A model generated the notes under the pieces. It had not been told where the DNA came from. It worked only from the letters and a program-made list of their open reading frames with translations, and did not search any database. A program made the translations under genes and the position numbers. This document shows positions 8,401-20,400 of a stretch of 21,474 nt of DNA, piece by piece. The DNA is from Chara braunii (taxonomy: Eukaryota; Streptophyta; Charophyceae; Charales; Characeae): positions 70,375 through 91,848 of the forward strand of contig BFEA01000807.1 of assembly GCA_003427395.1 (NCBI GenBank), given 5' to 3'. Every line of letters begins with the position of its first letter. The stretch's first letter is position 1.

Positions 8401-11400
8401 CACATACTTAGAAATTTCAGCAGCCTCAGCAAGTCACACAATCCAGCGGCAAAACTCTGAAAGAGCAGAGTTCTCAATCCATGATTTTGCTGGTCATTAC
8501 ACCACCCCCCTCTCAAGACCGAGGTTCCTTCAAGTGAGTAACTCAGTCTGAGTCCATGCAAAGTGCATCATAGGCTATTACTGCAAAAGAGTGCTGCTGT
8601 GCGTTTATACACTGCGTTTTGCAGTGAACACGGGTGGCTGTTGGGAAACAGTATAACGTTCATAGGCATTAACTACACGAGGTGCATTCTTGAGTTCATC
8701 TAATGGGTGATACAGAAAATGGACTTGATACTGTCTGTCCTTTCCCTTACCTGCGTGTGTCACAATTGTGTCAATCTCATGACCACCGCCAATCGCTAGA
8801 GGGATCATAGGCTCACAATGAGGAAAGGAAGTAGCAGCAGTGTACGGATACAGTTTAGACGCGTGAAAGACTGGGTACGTGCATAGATGAGGTGGCACAC
8901 CAATCACATATGAAGGACCGAAAGCATCATCCCCTACCACCTTCAGAACCTCCCAAGGGCCATAGTACAACGGAAGAAGCTGACAAGACACCCCCTCTTC
9001 ATCTAAAAACACAGACATTTTGACCCAAACATAATCTCCTTCTTTAAATGTCGCAGTGTAGCCAGGCATGTCGGGAGCGAGACCAAGTAGCCGATCAGGG
9101 AACAAGAAGTAGAGAGTGTTGCGGATCTGCCATCTGTATTGCAACCTGTTATGTGGCATACGGGTGGTGGAGTGAATGGAGTTGTTATACAACCCCTTCA
9201 TCGCATCCAGCTCTTCATCCCATGTGTTCTGATCGGGAACGATTAGGGTACGGAGAAGTTCGGTGACAATCTGGTTGATCTCCCCACCAGATATTATGTT
9301 CAACTTGATACCGTAGTGTTGAGTGGTAAAGTCCTTTCAATCTGAACTGATGAACCGGGTGTCCAGATCACTCACAAGAGTTTTCAGGGGACCAAACTGC
9401 AGAATATACTTCTGTTTGAACTCACAAATTACCAGTTTAGTTAGTGCATGACGTGGCAAAGGAATCAGATTCAGAAATTTGGAGAAGCGGTCAATGACCA
9501 CCATGACTTGAGAATTCCCTCTCTTACATGCCTTTCCCATGTCTGCGAAGCCAATGGAAATGGATTCACCGGGACCAGAAGGGATGGGGAGTGGAGAAGC
9601 GTGAGAGTCTGGCTAGTGGGAGAGTAGTGGTAGATGTCCGTAGTGGGCTATGGAGTTATTTGGAGGGCTGTAAAGGGAACCATCAAGAAGACTTAGGTCT
9701 GGCTATGATAGACATCACTGCACTTCCTTGGTTGGTGCTGCATCATGGAGGCCCTTGTTGGTGTGCTGGTTGGACATGGATTTCTTCCGTAGATGAACTC
9801 CCATAGCCAACAGTGCTACGAGAGAGGTGAGAGTTAAAAGAGAGGTGAAGGAACGTTCTTTCCACACTGGCAGGAAGGGGGATCTAACAGACATTGATTC
9901 TTGTTGATTTGTTCATTCATTGTTATTGTTTTGAATAATAAAAAAGAGGACTTACACGAGGGGTAACAGGGGGGAGAGAAGGTATGAGACATTGGTTCAA
10001 TCTTGTGATCTTCTTCTTCTCTTCTCTTGTTTCCGAGTTGTGACAAATGGTTTTACCTCAAGGTTGAGTTTTGATCCATGAATTGGGCAGGATTATAGCA
10101 TCATTATGGAAATCAGAAATTAAAAAATCAAAAGTTTTTATGAACTGAAGCCTAGCCAAAAGTTTGAAATAATTTTGACAAGTTCTTGTTCAGAATTCTT
10201 ATTGGATTCTTTCAAGTTTGGGAGGTACTATCGTCGGTAGTGCTGTGCAGGCTATTCACCACCTGTGTGCACTTGGTGCCCATGTAGTGCACTGCTGTTC
10301 CGTAATCATCTCCTGCACGAGAGGCGTGGTCTTAAGGAACACTAGTTCTTGGCAGTTGTTTGTGGGGTTATTGGGATCATTTTTTTCTGTTTAACCGATA
10401 TTTAGTGGTCAGAGGCTGATGCTATAATGTTAGTGTAATCTGGGATGTACCTGCATCTGTGGACGCCTATGTACAGTTCCAACGAGTTACATGGAGTACC
10501 CTTTAACCATCGTGCTGCCAGATTAGGCCGGTACAAACGAGTCCAGATTTTGGTCATTCGGCTGTGAGCTTGGTTGACAGGCATCATCCGGTTTTGCATT
10601 TGGGAATTCATAGCATCATCTATGTATTGAACACTATTACTAAGATGTGTTGCACATGGTAATTGGTTGTTGATTGTCGTTGCATGTAAAATGGCAGGTG
10701 TACGAGGTTATCCAGATTTCTCAGCCGAAGGGAGGCTTATATGCGTTTGACATTGGTATCACTGCTGCTGGTTTTCCATCGTGTGAGACTGACTCGTTCT
10801 ATGTTGGTAGCGAGGGTGGCCATGTCTATCAGGCAAGTCTCTATTTGTGCTTGGCACCAAATTGGCACTATTGCGATTAACCCAGGTCTGCAAAGCTCAC
10901 AAACAGCCATCAGTCACAAGTTTTCAAATGCATGATAAGACTACAACTCAAGGGAAGCCCATGCCAAAAGAGCTCAACCACATGGTTTAAAGATATGCCC
11001 AGAGTACCAGCTCCCTCATGTCAGATATTCCACCTCTATCTTGTTCCTTCTCCCCTCCTCTCTCTTCGACTATCCATCAAGCCTTAAATGTAAGTTAGGC
11101 ATGCTGCGCCCCAGGAGCGGGGTAGTGCCAAACAGGACTGGGCCCTCAGTCTCTCTACTACCACTATCCCTCAAGCCTTCAGAGTAAGGTAGGCATGCTG
11201 GGCCCCAGGAGTGGGCCTGTGCCACACCGGACTGGCCCACTGGCCCAGCCATTTTTTTTTTAATTCATAAATATTTGGTTTTTACTCATCAAGGTCCATT
11301 ATCTGGATCCGAACGCGGGTCTGTATTTCGACGGTTCATGGGTGCATGGGTGCACCCACTGAGCTAGGCTCATGGGTGGCCCAGCCGCTTTCTTTTTCCT

Positions 11401-14400
11401 TGCCCTCGTAATGTTTTGTGAGGCCATGGGGGGTTTCCAGGTAAATTTTGGCAGGGCCCTAAGTGAAGGCCTGTAGACGAGTGTGGCAGAGCCCGAAGTG
11501 AAGGCCCCGACGTGGTCCGGTCTGTTTAAGAAATGGGCGGGGGTCAGACTGGTCGGGTTATCGGCCCAGCTAACTCGCATCCTGCCAGGTTGCGAGAAAG
11601 TAGCAGAGGCAGTGCCTACCGGTCTGCCAAGATTCCGGCCTGGTGTAAAGAAAGTGGCTGGTGCAGTCTGGAGATCTAATGCTAGTTGGCAGACAGCGCT
11701 ACTCTGCTGGAGCATGTGTGCCCAAAAGCGGCCCTAGTGCTGGCCAGTGAGTGGAGGCAGGCAGTGCCAGTGATAGGTGGGTTGGGTGCCCTAGAGATGG
11801 TGTTGGCACATGGAGGGGAGGTCCTGTGGGAAGGGGAAGACCGTAGGACAAGAGTGTGGCAAGGAGCATACCTGGTGGTCGCCGTGAAGAGCTTCAGCGC
11901 GCTACATTTTGCGCTCAGGCATGGGGAGGAGCAGCATTGGCTCTTTGGCAGTATACATTGGTGTAGTATAGTGTAGAGTAGAGAATAGAGTAGTCATCAC
12001 TCGGTCTGGTAATGAGACCAGAGAGCTATCATTGTTGTCTTGGTTGTTGGGAGGTTGGAAGGGGGATTCTTTTCATCTGGAGATAACGGCATTGCCGGAA
12101 AGCAGCCCTAGTGCTGGCCAGTGAGTGGGGGCAGGCAGTGCCAGCGATAGCTGGGTTGGGTGCCCTAGAGATGGAGGTGGCATATGGGGAGGAGCAGCAT
12201 TGGCTCTTTGGCAGTATACATTGGTGTAGTATAGTGTAGAGTAGAGAATAGAGTAGTCATCACACGGTCTGGTACTGAGATCAGTGAGAGCAGAGAGCTA
12301 TCGTTGCTGTTGTCTCGGTTGTAAGAAGGTTGGCAGGGGGCTTCTCTTCATCTGGAGGTTACGGCATTGCCCATTCTTGTGCTAGTGGGATCTGTAATGA
12401 CCCGCCAAAACACAGACTGAGAACAGCGATGATTTCTGGGTTTTGCCGCTGGAATGTATGCCTTGCTGAGATTCCCGTGTTTCCTAGGTCTGTCTGTGTG
12501 TGCGTACTTGCTGCTCCGTATGCCTGTCTGAGTGCACGTCTGCCTGAGTGTGTGTGGCCCGCCAGGGAACTTGTGTTGTGAGGCCCAGGGGGCCGGTACT
12601 TACCTGTGGCCGTGACTTAGAGGGTTGCAGCGGGGAAAACACTCAAGTACCGGGGAGTAGGCCCGCGACACTTAGCGCAGCAGGGGAAAAACACTCAAGT
12701 AGCGGTAGATGTGTCGGGGACTGGAGGTCGAGCAGAAGAAGACAAAAAGTTGGCATTTTTAGAGGCCCAGTAGCGGTAGACTAGACGTAGGCGGGTACCA
12801 CTCCAAGTAGCCTGAGTCTGGGGACTGTGTGGACGATATCAGAGCCTGCAATGATTTTTCCCTCCGAAAGGGAGGAGGTACCGGTTGCTTGGGGGTCGCG
12901 CGGCCTGGAAGTCACCGCCCAAGAGGCAAGTAGGCCGCTATATCTCCAGGTAGAGCGCTGGGCTCTACCTCATTTGCGGTATGCAAGTACCAGTCCAAGT
13001 AGCCTGAGTCTAGGGACTGTGCGGACGATATCAGAGCCTGCGATGATGTTTCCCTCCGAAAGGGAGGAGGCACCGGTTGCTTGGGGGTCGTGCGGCCTGG
13101 AAGTCACCGCCCAAGAGGCAAGTAGGCTGCTATATCTCCAGGTAGAGCACTGGGCTCTACCTCATTTGCGGTATGCAAGTTTGGGCATCATGCTGCTTGA
13201 GCGGGCGGTGGTTCTCAGAGCACTGCCTGGAGGAAGGAGGAGAGCTGGGCGCTCTGCCTGGCTATCGCAAGCAGCCCAGCTAAAGGAGGAAGAAGAAGGG
13301 GGCGAAGGAGGAGAGTGGCGAATTACCTACCTGGCCATGGTGGACACCATCTTCATCACCTTGTTAGGGGCTGCATCTGGAAGGCCCCAACTGCCGCATC
13401 AGGGAAGCTTCGGGGCAGAGTCAGGCATGGTGGCCTGAAGAGCAGCGGCCATAGCTGTTTTGCGTTGTCTTTTGCACAGGAGAGAAGGGCCCTTAGTAGT
13501 CCGCCATAGCCTCGGCCTGTGAGAGGAGGAATGTGGCATTCCATGGGTTCCACATGGGCCCCATTGGGCCCACCAGTAGGGTTACCATTTAGTTTTAGGC
13601 GCCAGTGGTTGCAGATTCAGGCGGGGTTTTGCATTGGTGTGGGCGCCCGTTTGATGCAGGCCCTGACCATTGGTACGGTTTGCCTCCCAGGCGGTCCAGC
13701 GCTATATATAGCTGATCTGCCTAGTTGTAGACAGGTACTTTTGAGGTAGTTGTGAGTAGGCTTCAGTAATCGACGTGCCGGGTGTTGTTAGTGTTAGTCT
13801 TCAAAGTCGGGCATGAGGTTAGGAGTTGAGGTGCTGCAGTGTTGCTGCAGCCCGAGTATATGACTTGCCTTGTGAACTCCTACGGGCTCCCGAAGAAACT
13901 GAAGGAGGAACTCGTGGAGCACACTGCCAAGAACCCGGACCTTAGTCCGATCCTTGAGCAGCTGCGGGCTGACCCCAGCAGTCAGCCTGATTTTCACGAA
14001 TGCGAAGGACTGGCTTTCTGACGCTATGGAAAGAATGACTGTTTGTGTGTACCCAACCATGAGCCTCTCCACACAAATTTATCGGATTTGGCTCACAGTC
14101 GGAGTGGACACTTCGGCATTGCAAAAACCTACGGAAACCTGTTGCAACAATTTGACCAGCCTGGTATAAAAGGATCTGCTGTAAAGTTTGTGGTTGAGTG
14201 TCAAGTTTCTCAACCAATCAAATCATCAAGGCGAAAGCCGATGGGGCTGGTCAACCCCCTCCCCATTCCCAATCGTCCCGGAGAGTCCGTCTCCATCGAC
14301 TTCACATACATGGGAAAAACAAGTAAGAATAGGTATTCACAAGTGATGGTGATTGTTGACCGCTTTTCAAAGTTTCTGAATCTGATTCCCTTGCCATCTC

Positions 14401-17400
14401 ATGCAAGTGATGGTGATTGTTGACCGCTTTTCAAAGTTTCTGAATCTGATTCCCTTGCCATCTCATGCCCCAACAGAACTCGTGATCCAAGAATTCCACC
14501 AGAAGTTCGTTCTGCAGTTTGGGACCCTGAAAACCCTTGTGAGTGATCGGGACCCGCGCTTCATAAGTGCTGATTGGAAGGACTTCACGACCCAACTCGC
14601 TGGCCTCAAAGGAAGTGTGACATCTGGCCGACACCCCGAAGCCAACGGTTTGGCTGAGGAAATTAATCAGACTGGGTTTCAGTTCCTTCGTGCCTTAATT
14701 ATCCCGGATCAGGAAATGTGGGATGAAGAGTTGTATCCGGCCAAGGGGTTGTACAACAACTCCATTCATTCGTCCACCGGCATGACACCTAATAGGCTGC
14801 GGTACAGCTGGCAGATCCATAATTCGCTCTCCTACTTCCCTAAACCACCAGCCGGTCTGAGACCTGGCAGGCCTGGCTTCAGCACCAAGTATGATCGCTT
14901 GCTCAGAGTTGTCATTGCAGCAATGACCAAGCGACAGCACGCCATGATCCATCATGCGAATAAGAAGGGCACACCATCAACAATCAAAGTGGGAAGTTAT
15001 GTCTGGGTCAAAATGTCGGAATTTTCAGAGGAGGAAGGGGTGTCACGCAAACTTCTCCCTCTCTATTATGGTCCGTGGGAAGTTTTGGACGTGATTGGTG
15101 ATGATAAATTTGGTCCTTCATACATAATTGTTGTGCCTCCTCATCTGCACACGTATCCAGTCTTTCATGCATCAAAGTTGTTTATATATCGAGATGCTAT
15201 ATCCTCCGAATATTGTGAGGACATGATCCCTCGTGCAATTAATGGCAGTCACGAGATCGACAGAATTAAAAATCACATGGGGAAGGGATGTAACAGACAA
15301 TATCAGGTCCGTTCCATGTACCAGCTGTTGGATGATCTCTATTGGATTTCTAAGAAGGAACTGCTGCGCAGTGCACCTCACGTTGTGAAAGCATATGAAC
15401 AACAGATAGCTTCCGAAGCTGTTCCCAAAATCTCTCCAAAATTCACTGCTACTGAGTGCTCACAGAATCTCTTCGCTATGTTCGCTTACGGCGCATTTGT
15501 CAGGGACTTAGAATGAGCTACTCGCTCGAAGGGACCGGGGTAGTGTTAGGACCTGCCAAACACGGACGGAGACACAACTGATTTCTGAGTTTTGCTAATG
15601 GAATCTACGCCTTGCTGAGTTTTCGCTTGTTGCTGAGTTTCTAAGTCTCTGAGTGTGTGCATGCTTGCTGGTCTGCTTGCCTGTCTGAGTGCTCGTCGGT
15701 TTGAGTGTGTGTTTGACCCGCAAGGGTACTTGCGGTGCGGAAGGCCCAAAGGGCCGGTACTTACCTGTGCCCGTGACATTGAGGGTTGCAGCAGGGAAAA
15801 CACTCGAAGTGGCGGGGAAAGAGGCCCGCAAAAACACTCAAGTAGCAGGTAGGCCGGTACCACACCAAGAAAAGGTAGATGTGCTGGGTACTTGAGGCCG
15901 AGCAGAAGAAGACAAAATTGGCATTTTTAGAGGCCCAGTATTTGTAGGCTAGGTCTAGGCGGGTACCAGTCCAACCAGTCTGAGTCTAGGGCCTGTACGG
16001 GCAATATCAGAGTCTGCAGTGATGTTTCCCTCCGAATGGGAGAAGGTAGCGGTTGCTTGGAGGCCGCGCGGCCTAGAAGTCACTCGCCAAGAGTCATGCA
16101 GGCCGCTATTCTCCAGGAGGAGCGAAGTGCTCCTCATTGTCAGTGTGCAAGTTGGCGACACACTGGTTGGAGCACTGGCTGGAGCAGCGCTAACACAGAG
16201 CAGCGCCGCTGGGGAAGGAGCAAGGACAGGAGGAGGAGGAAGACAAGGACTAGGAAGGGGCAGCGCCAGAGGTACTTACCTGGCTATGGTGGATGCCATC
16301 TTCATCACCTTGGTGGATGCTGCATCTGGAAGGCCCCGCTGGGGTAGAACTGCACCAAGAAGCTTCGAGGCAGAGTCAGGCATTGCAGCCTGAACAAGAG
16401 AAGCCATAGCTGCTTTGTGTTGTCCTTTGCACAGCAGGGCAATGCCCTGGTAGTCCGCCATAGCCTTGGCCTTAGAGGAAGGAGGAAGAAAGGTGGCCAT
16501 GGCTATGGTGGACCTTATTTGATACCTGCAGTAGACGAGGGATTCGGACATTGATTCTGGTTCAGCTATTCAATATTATTATTATTATTATTTCTTGTTT
16601 GAATAAGAGGGGAGGAGATAAGGAGGAGGAGAGTGGTTGGCGAAGAAGAAGGAAATTCTCACTGGTCTTTGCTTCTTCTTCTTTCTTTTGTCTTCTTCTT
16701 CTTCTTCTTTCCCTCTCTCCTCTCAAGTTCATTCATTTCTTTTTGCAATTGGACGGCATTGTACTTTCTCATGAATGTGTACTTCAAAATTGATCAGGAT
16801 CATAACAATCCAGTCTTTCATGCATCCAAACTTTTACCATCTGTGGAGAGCCAAGAATTTCCACACAACCCTCCATGAATGGAGGATACGAAGTGGAAAC
16901 GATACTGGAACATGGCCTCTTTTCTACAGGGAACGGAGGCAGCCCGCAGAAGCAGTATAAGGTAAAGTTCAAAAACCAACCTGAATCAGAATCACGATGG
17001 TTTAGTACCAAGGAACTTCTACCCACTGCACCTGACATGATTGCAGCCTATGAACGTGGGTTGAGAGAAAACCATGCCTAAAAGAATTAATTTTTGCGAT
17101 GGAACTCGAAATCGGGACGGATGGAATGCAATAACTCAGCCCAAATCTGCAAAGTAGCGGGCTATAGGTCGTCGCTTTGGTCAAAGCCCTGAAACAGGGC
17201 TGAAGAATCACACCCCAAGTCTGTGAAACGCCAGCGCAAAGGCCTAAGGTCAAGGGGTACCCAGGGCATGGCCAAAACCAGCATCTAGAGACCCCCCACA
17301 CGGCAGTTGATTCTTGGAAAATGAAGAGTAAGACCAAGCACTGGAGAAGCAGGCCCAAAGTCAAAGTCAACCTGCTGGTCAGCCACTGCCGTCCATCAGA

Positions 17401-20400
17401 TGCACATCATTGGTTGTCTGCCGGTAGCCAGAAGATTTCGGTACCTGCAGGAGACAAGAAAGGCATGGGACAGCTCTGCATCCAGGCAATTGACTTTCAG
17501 ATAATCTGGGCCGTTGACCCAAGGAGGCTGGAGGCTGGTCCTCGCAAGTCGACACTATATGGAGTTGACCCAGCCACCATGGAGATCATTCTGCCTTGCG
17601 CTGGCTTGGTGCTGGTGTTGAGTCGCGAGGCTGCTGGAGCTGGATGTTGGCGCCAGATGCTGGAAGTGGGCGCCAGCCTAAAGTGAGATTATGCTGCCAT
17701 GGCCATAGCCATGTAGTGGTAGACTAGAGGATGAGGATTGGATAGGAGGATCAGGGCTGTGAGACTAACGGGAGATCTGGGGAAGCTTACCTGGACTTAC
17801 CTGGCGACGACACATGTGATCTGCACAGTGATTATGACAGAGGACGTCAGAGGGAACATTCATTGCTGAGGTGGCGAGAGGGGAGAAGCCTGAAGTGGAA
17901 ATGGGAGAGAGAGTGAGACATACTTGTGCTATTGACTATCATTGAGACTCTCTCTGTCCTCTTCTCTGTCTTTTCTCTCCCCTTGCTCTTCTCTCGTGCT
18001 CTTCTTTGACGGGATAATATTCTTGAACTGTGCGTATGATCGAGACTTGGACTTGTAATTGATGATTGAAAACTTCATGAGTCACATTGGGTTCGGACAG
18101 CATTGCTGTTTGGCTTCTCACGAGTCTGTGTTCATTACAAATGGCTTGAAATGCGTCATAATCAAACTAAACATTAGACATTTGTCCGACATTCCGTCCT
18201 GTCCACTCGGCTCCTCTTGGGAATCCTGAAACTGACTATGGTGGAGGATATGGCCTATTATCTCATCCATTGCTCACCTATAGAAAGGTTAATTTATATC
18301 CCAGTCTACCTTTAGCGCATAGGAACTCAGCACTGAGTGCAGTTTGGCATTTTGCATCTGGGTGCCATCTCAAGAGTTGTTGGTCCTTCTCAGTCCTGTA
18401 CTTGTAGTTGGGCAGGGCCTCTTCTGTCAATCATCTCTCCTGTACTTGTAGTTGGGCAGGGCCTCTTCTGTCCATCATCTCTCTACCTCATTGCTCACCT
18501 GTAGAACTGGCAAGCTGGGGCAAATTTCTGTCCCAGTCTACTCTCTACCTTCAGTGCGTAGGAACTCGGTACTGAGTGCACTATGGCATTTCGCGTCAGG
18601 GATGCATCTCAAGAATTTTAGTCTTTCTGATCCCTGCACTTGTAGTTGGGTGGGGCCTCTTCTGTCCATCAGCTCTCCACCTCAGCCATCAGATCTAAAT
18701 CTGGCCAAGGGGTGAGGTGTGAGGCTTTAATCTGAAGCATCCACAGTACAGGACAAAATTCAGTCAGGACACTATGTGCTTGTTCACTGTTCAAACAATG
18801 GTATTGACCAACAATTTGATTGTGAGGTTCTCACTGTTTGGATAGTTGATGCCATTGTTCATTGTTGTTCATCAGTTCATGTATGTTGCAAACCATACCA
18901 TACCTTCCCCATAGCACGCTAGTGTTGAGCTCATAAGATGTTCTCCAACAAGGGATGTGGAACATTTGAATGTGTTGCATGGCTAGGTCATGTCGACGGT
19001 TTATATTTCTCATAACATTGGGGTAGGATGGTTGGATGACAGTAAGCACAGGGCCGAAGGGAAGGGGTCAGGCAGGAGAGAGATGAACGACCGGCTGTGT
19101 GCGCATCTGCCCACCCAATCAACCAACATGACTGCTCGATCACCCACCCAATCGACTGAGCAATGATTGATTGGCCAATGCACAGCCGACCCATTGACTG
19201 ACTTTTTTTCTTTGCCTTTGAGAAGTCGGGTCTTGTTATTGTGCACGCTGAAAAGTGGGTACAGCGTCCCTTACATCAGAAGAACTGACGCTAATGCTCC
19301 TCCCTGTTATGGCCGGGAGGTCCTGAGACACCGGCATTGATTGCTCCGTCCATGGGAGGGTGTACCACTGCCCCTGCTTTGCAGTTCCACCTTTCCTATT
19401 TCTTCCGTTGGTATACCACTGCTCTACCCCAGCCCTCTAGCCTCACTCCTCCTGTGCTCTCCCTTGGCTCACTCCTGATCGACTGACTTTTTTGACTGAC
19501 CAACTGGCTTATAACTCAAATGTAGTGGTCGGTTTTCAAAACGAATCCCTGCAAACACGGACGCTCGAAGTTCAACACTGATAATTTCAGGCTGCCAAAA
19601 AAGAATAAGCAAAGAGAAACAAGCAACAAGCAACAAGCAACCATAGGTATGTACACGTTTCCCTCTCCCCTTTACGACTGTGGTGCCCCTTTCCTTCTAT
19701 GCATTGGAATGACTCAGTGGCATGACCCTCTGGCATCTGCAGAGAGAGAAAAACGACCTGCTTGCAGCATTGCCTCTGAATGGAGCGTAGGGCAATTTAT
19801 TTGTTGTACCTGGTAGGAAATCCTGTTCAGGTGGATGTACACAAGGGTGGCTGGGTGGTACTATTTTCTTTTAGAGGGGATGATGGTGTATGGGGCCATT
19901 TTTACGTTAATCCAGGGTCCCAAATAGTAACTTTCCTCAAGAAAAGGGGAAAATGGGAAAAACAGGAATGAAGGCAAATCGACGCTCACGAGTGAGGGCT
20001 TAAAGGCCGTGCAGTGTTTAGTGTGTGAAGCAGTATTTAATCCTATTCGATGGCCTTGATCCAGGTTGTGAAGCTTGGAAGTGGAGCTGGAGCAGATGCA
20101 CGCATTCGTGAGGAGTTTGGTGTTGGGAAAGTGGGTGAGGGTGTGAGCTCCAGGCCTCCAGGCGGCAGTACAGTTCCAGAAGCTGCATTCTCGACTGTGC
20201 CGGGGGTGTCAGGGGCTGGTGGCAATGCGCGGAAACTCTGGTCACCAGGTCTTAGCCAGGGCCTCTTAAGCCGCATTAAGACCTCCCGTCAACGTGGTAT
20301 AGCTCACCATGCACCTGTGACTGCCCTTCATTGTCACCCGTCCGGAATTGGGCCTACTGCTGGGGCAGGGGGCGTCGAGTTTGCGAGAGGTGCAGTGGGA

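Larger units (their letters stand above)
6876..8501 (-). mobile_element. complete LTR of a Ty3/gypsy element, minus orientation, about 1.63 kb
   Basis: On the minus strand it starts TGTAATGACC (8501 to 8492) and ends GGATCATAATACA (at 6876), giving TGTA...TACA inverted ends. A polypurine tract and then integrase remains lie directly upstream on the minus strand, so this is the element's 3' LTR. It matches the plus-strand LTRs at 12393 and 15544 in several blocks: TTTTGCCGCTGGA, GCCTGGTACTTAGCTGTGGCCGTG, TTTCCCTCCGAAA, GACATTG near the end, and the terminal CAGGATCATAA. Flank beyond the 3' end is AACAG (6871-6875); its partner target-site copy cannot be seen because the 5' end is lost. Open frames within it are artefacts. 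Confidence 0.8.
5483..10697 (+). other. dynein gene intron, 5215 bp, GT-AG, phase 0
   Basis: Donor AAG|GTGAGC at 5483; acceptor ATGGCAG|GTGTAC with AG at 10696-10697. Motifs on both sides join in the order expected for the family (MLGK to VYEV). It carries a minus-strand LTR with integrase remains and a plus-strand LTR end. Confidence 0.85.
10833..20064 (+). other. dynein gene intron, 9232 bp, GC-AG, phase 0
   Basis: Donor GCAAGT at 10833; acceptor CTTGATCCAG with AG at 20063-20064. Joining VYQ to VVKLGSGAG follows the family order (VYTACRHGSKAG in animals). No GT donor in the next few bases would keep the frame. It is full of LTR retrotransposon remains and tandem duplications. Confidence 0.8.

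Noticed and set aside
12827-13438. 203-codon frame with an internal amino acid repeat
   Set aside because: The repeat is the 192-bp LTR duplication (a multiple of three), so the frame stays open by chance.
12393-16807. One intact LTR retrotransposon with paired LTRs
   Set aside because: The LTR starts differ, the 5' LTR is truncated near 13510, most of pol and all of gag are missing, and no matching target-site copies flank the pair (GGATC against ATCCA).
17321-17686. 121-codon frame after the chromodomain scrap
   Set aside because: No recognisable domain; lies in decayed retroelement sequence.
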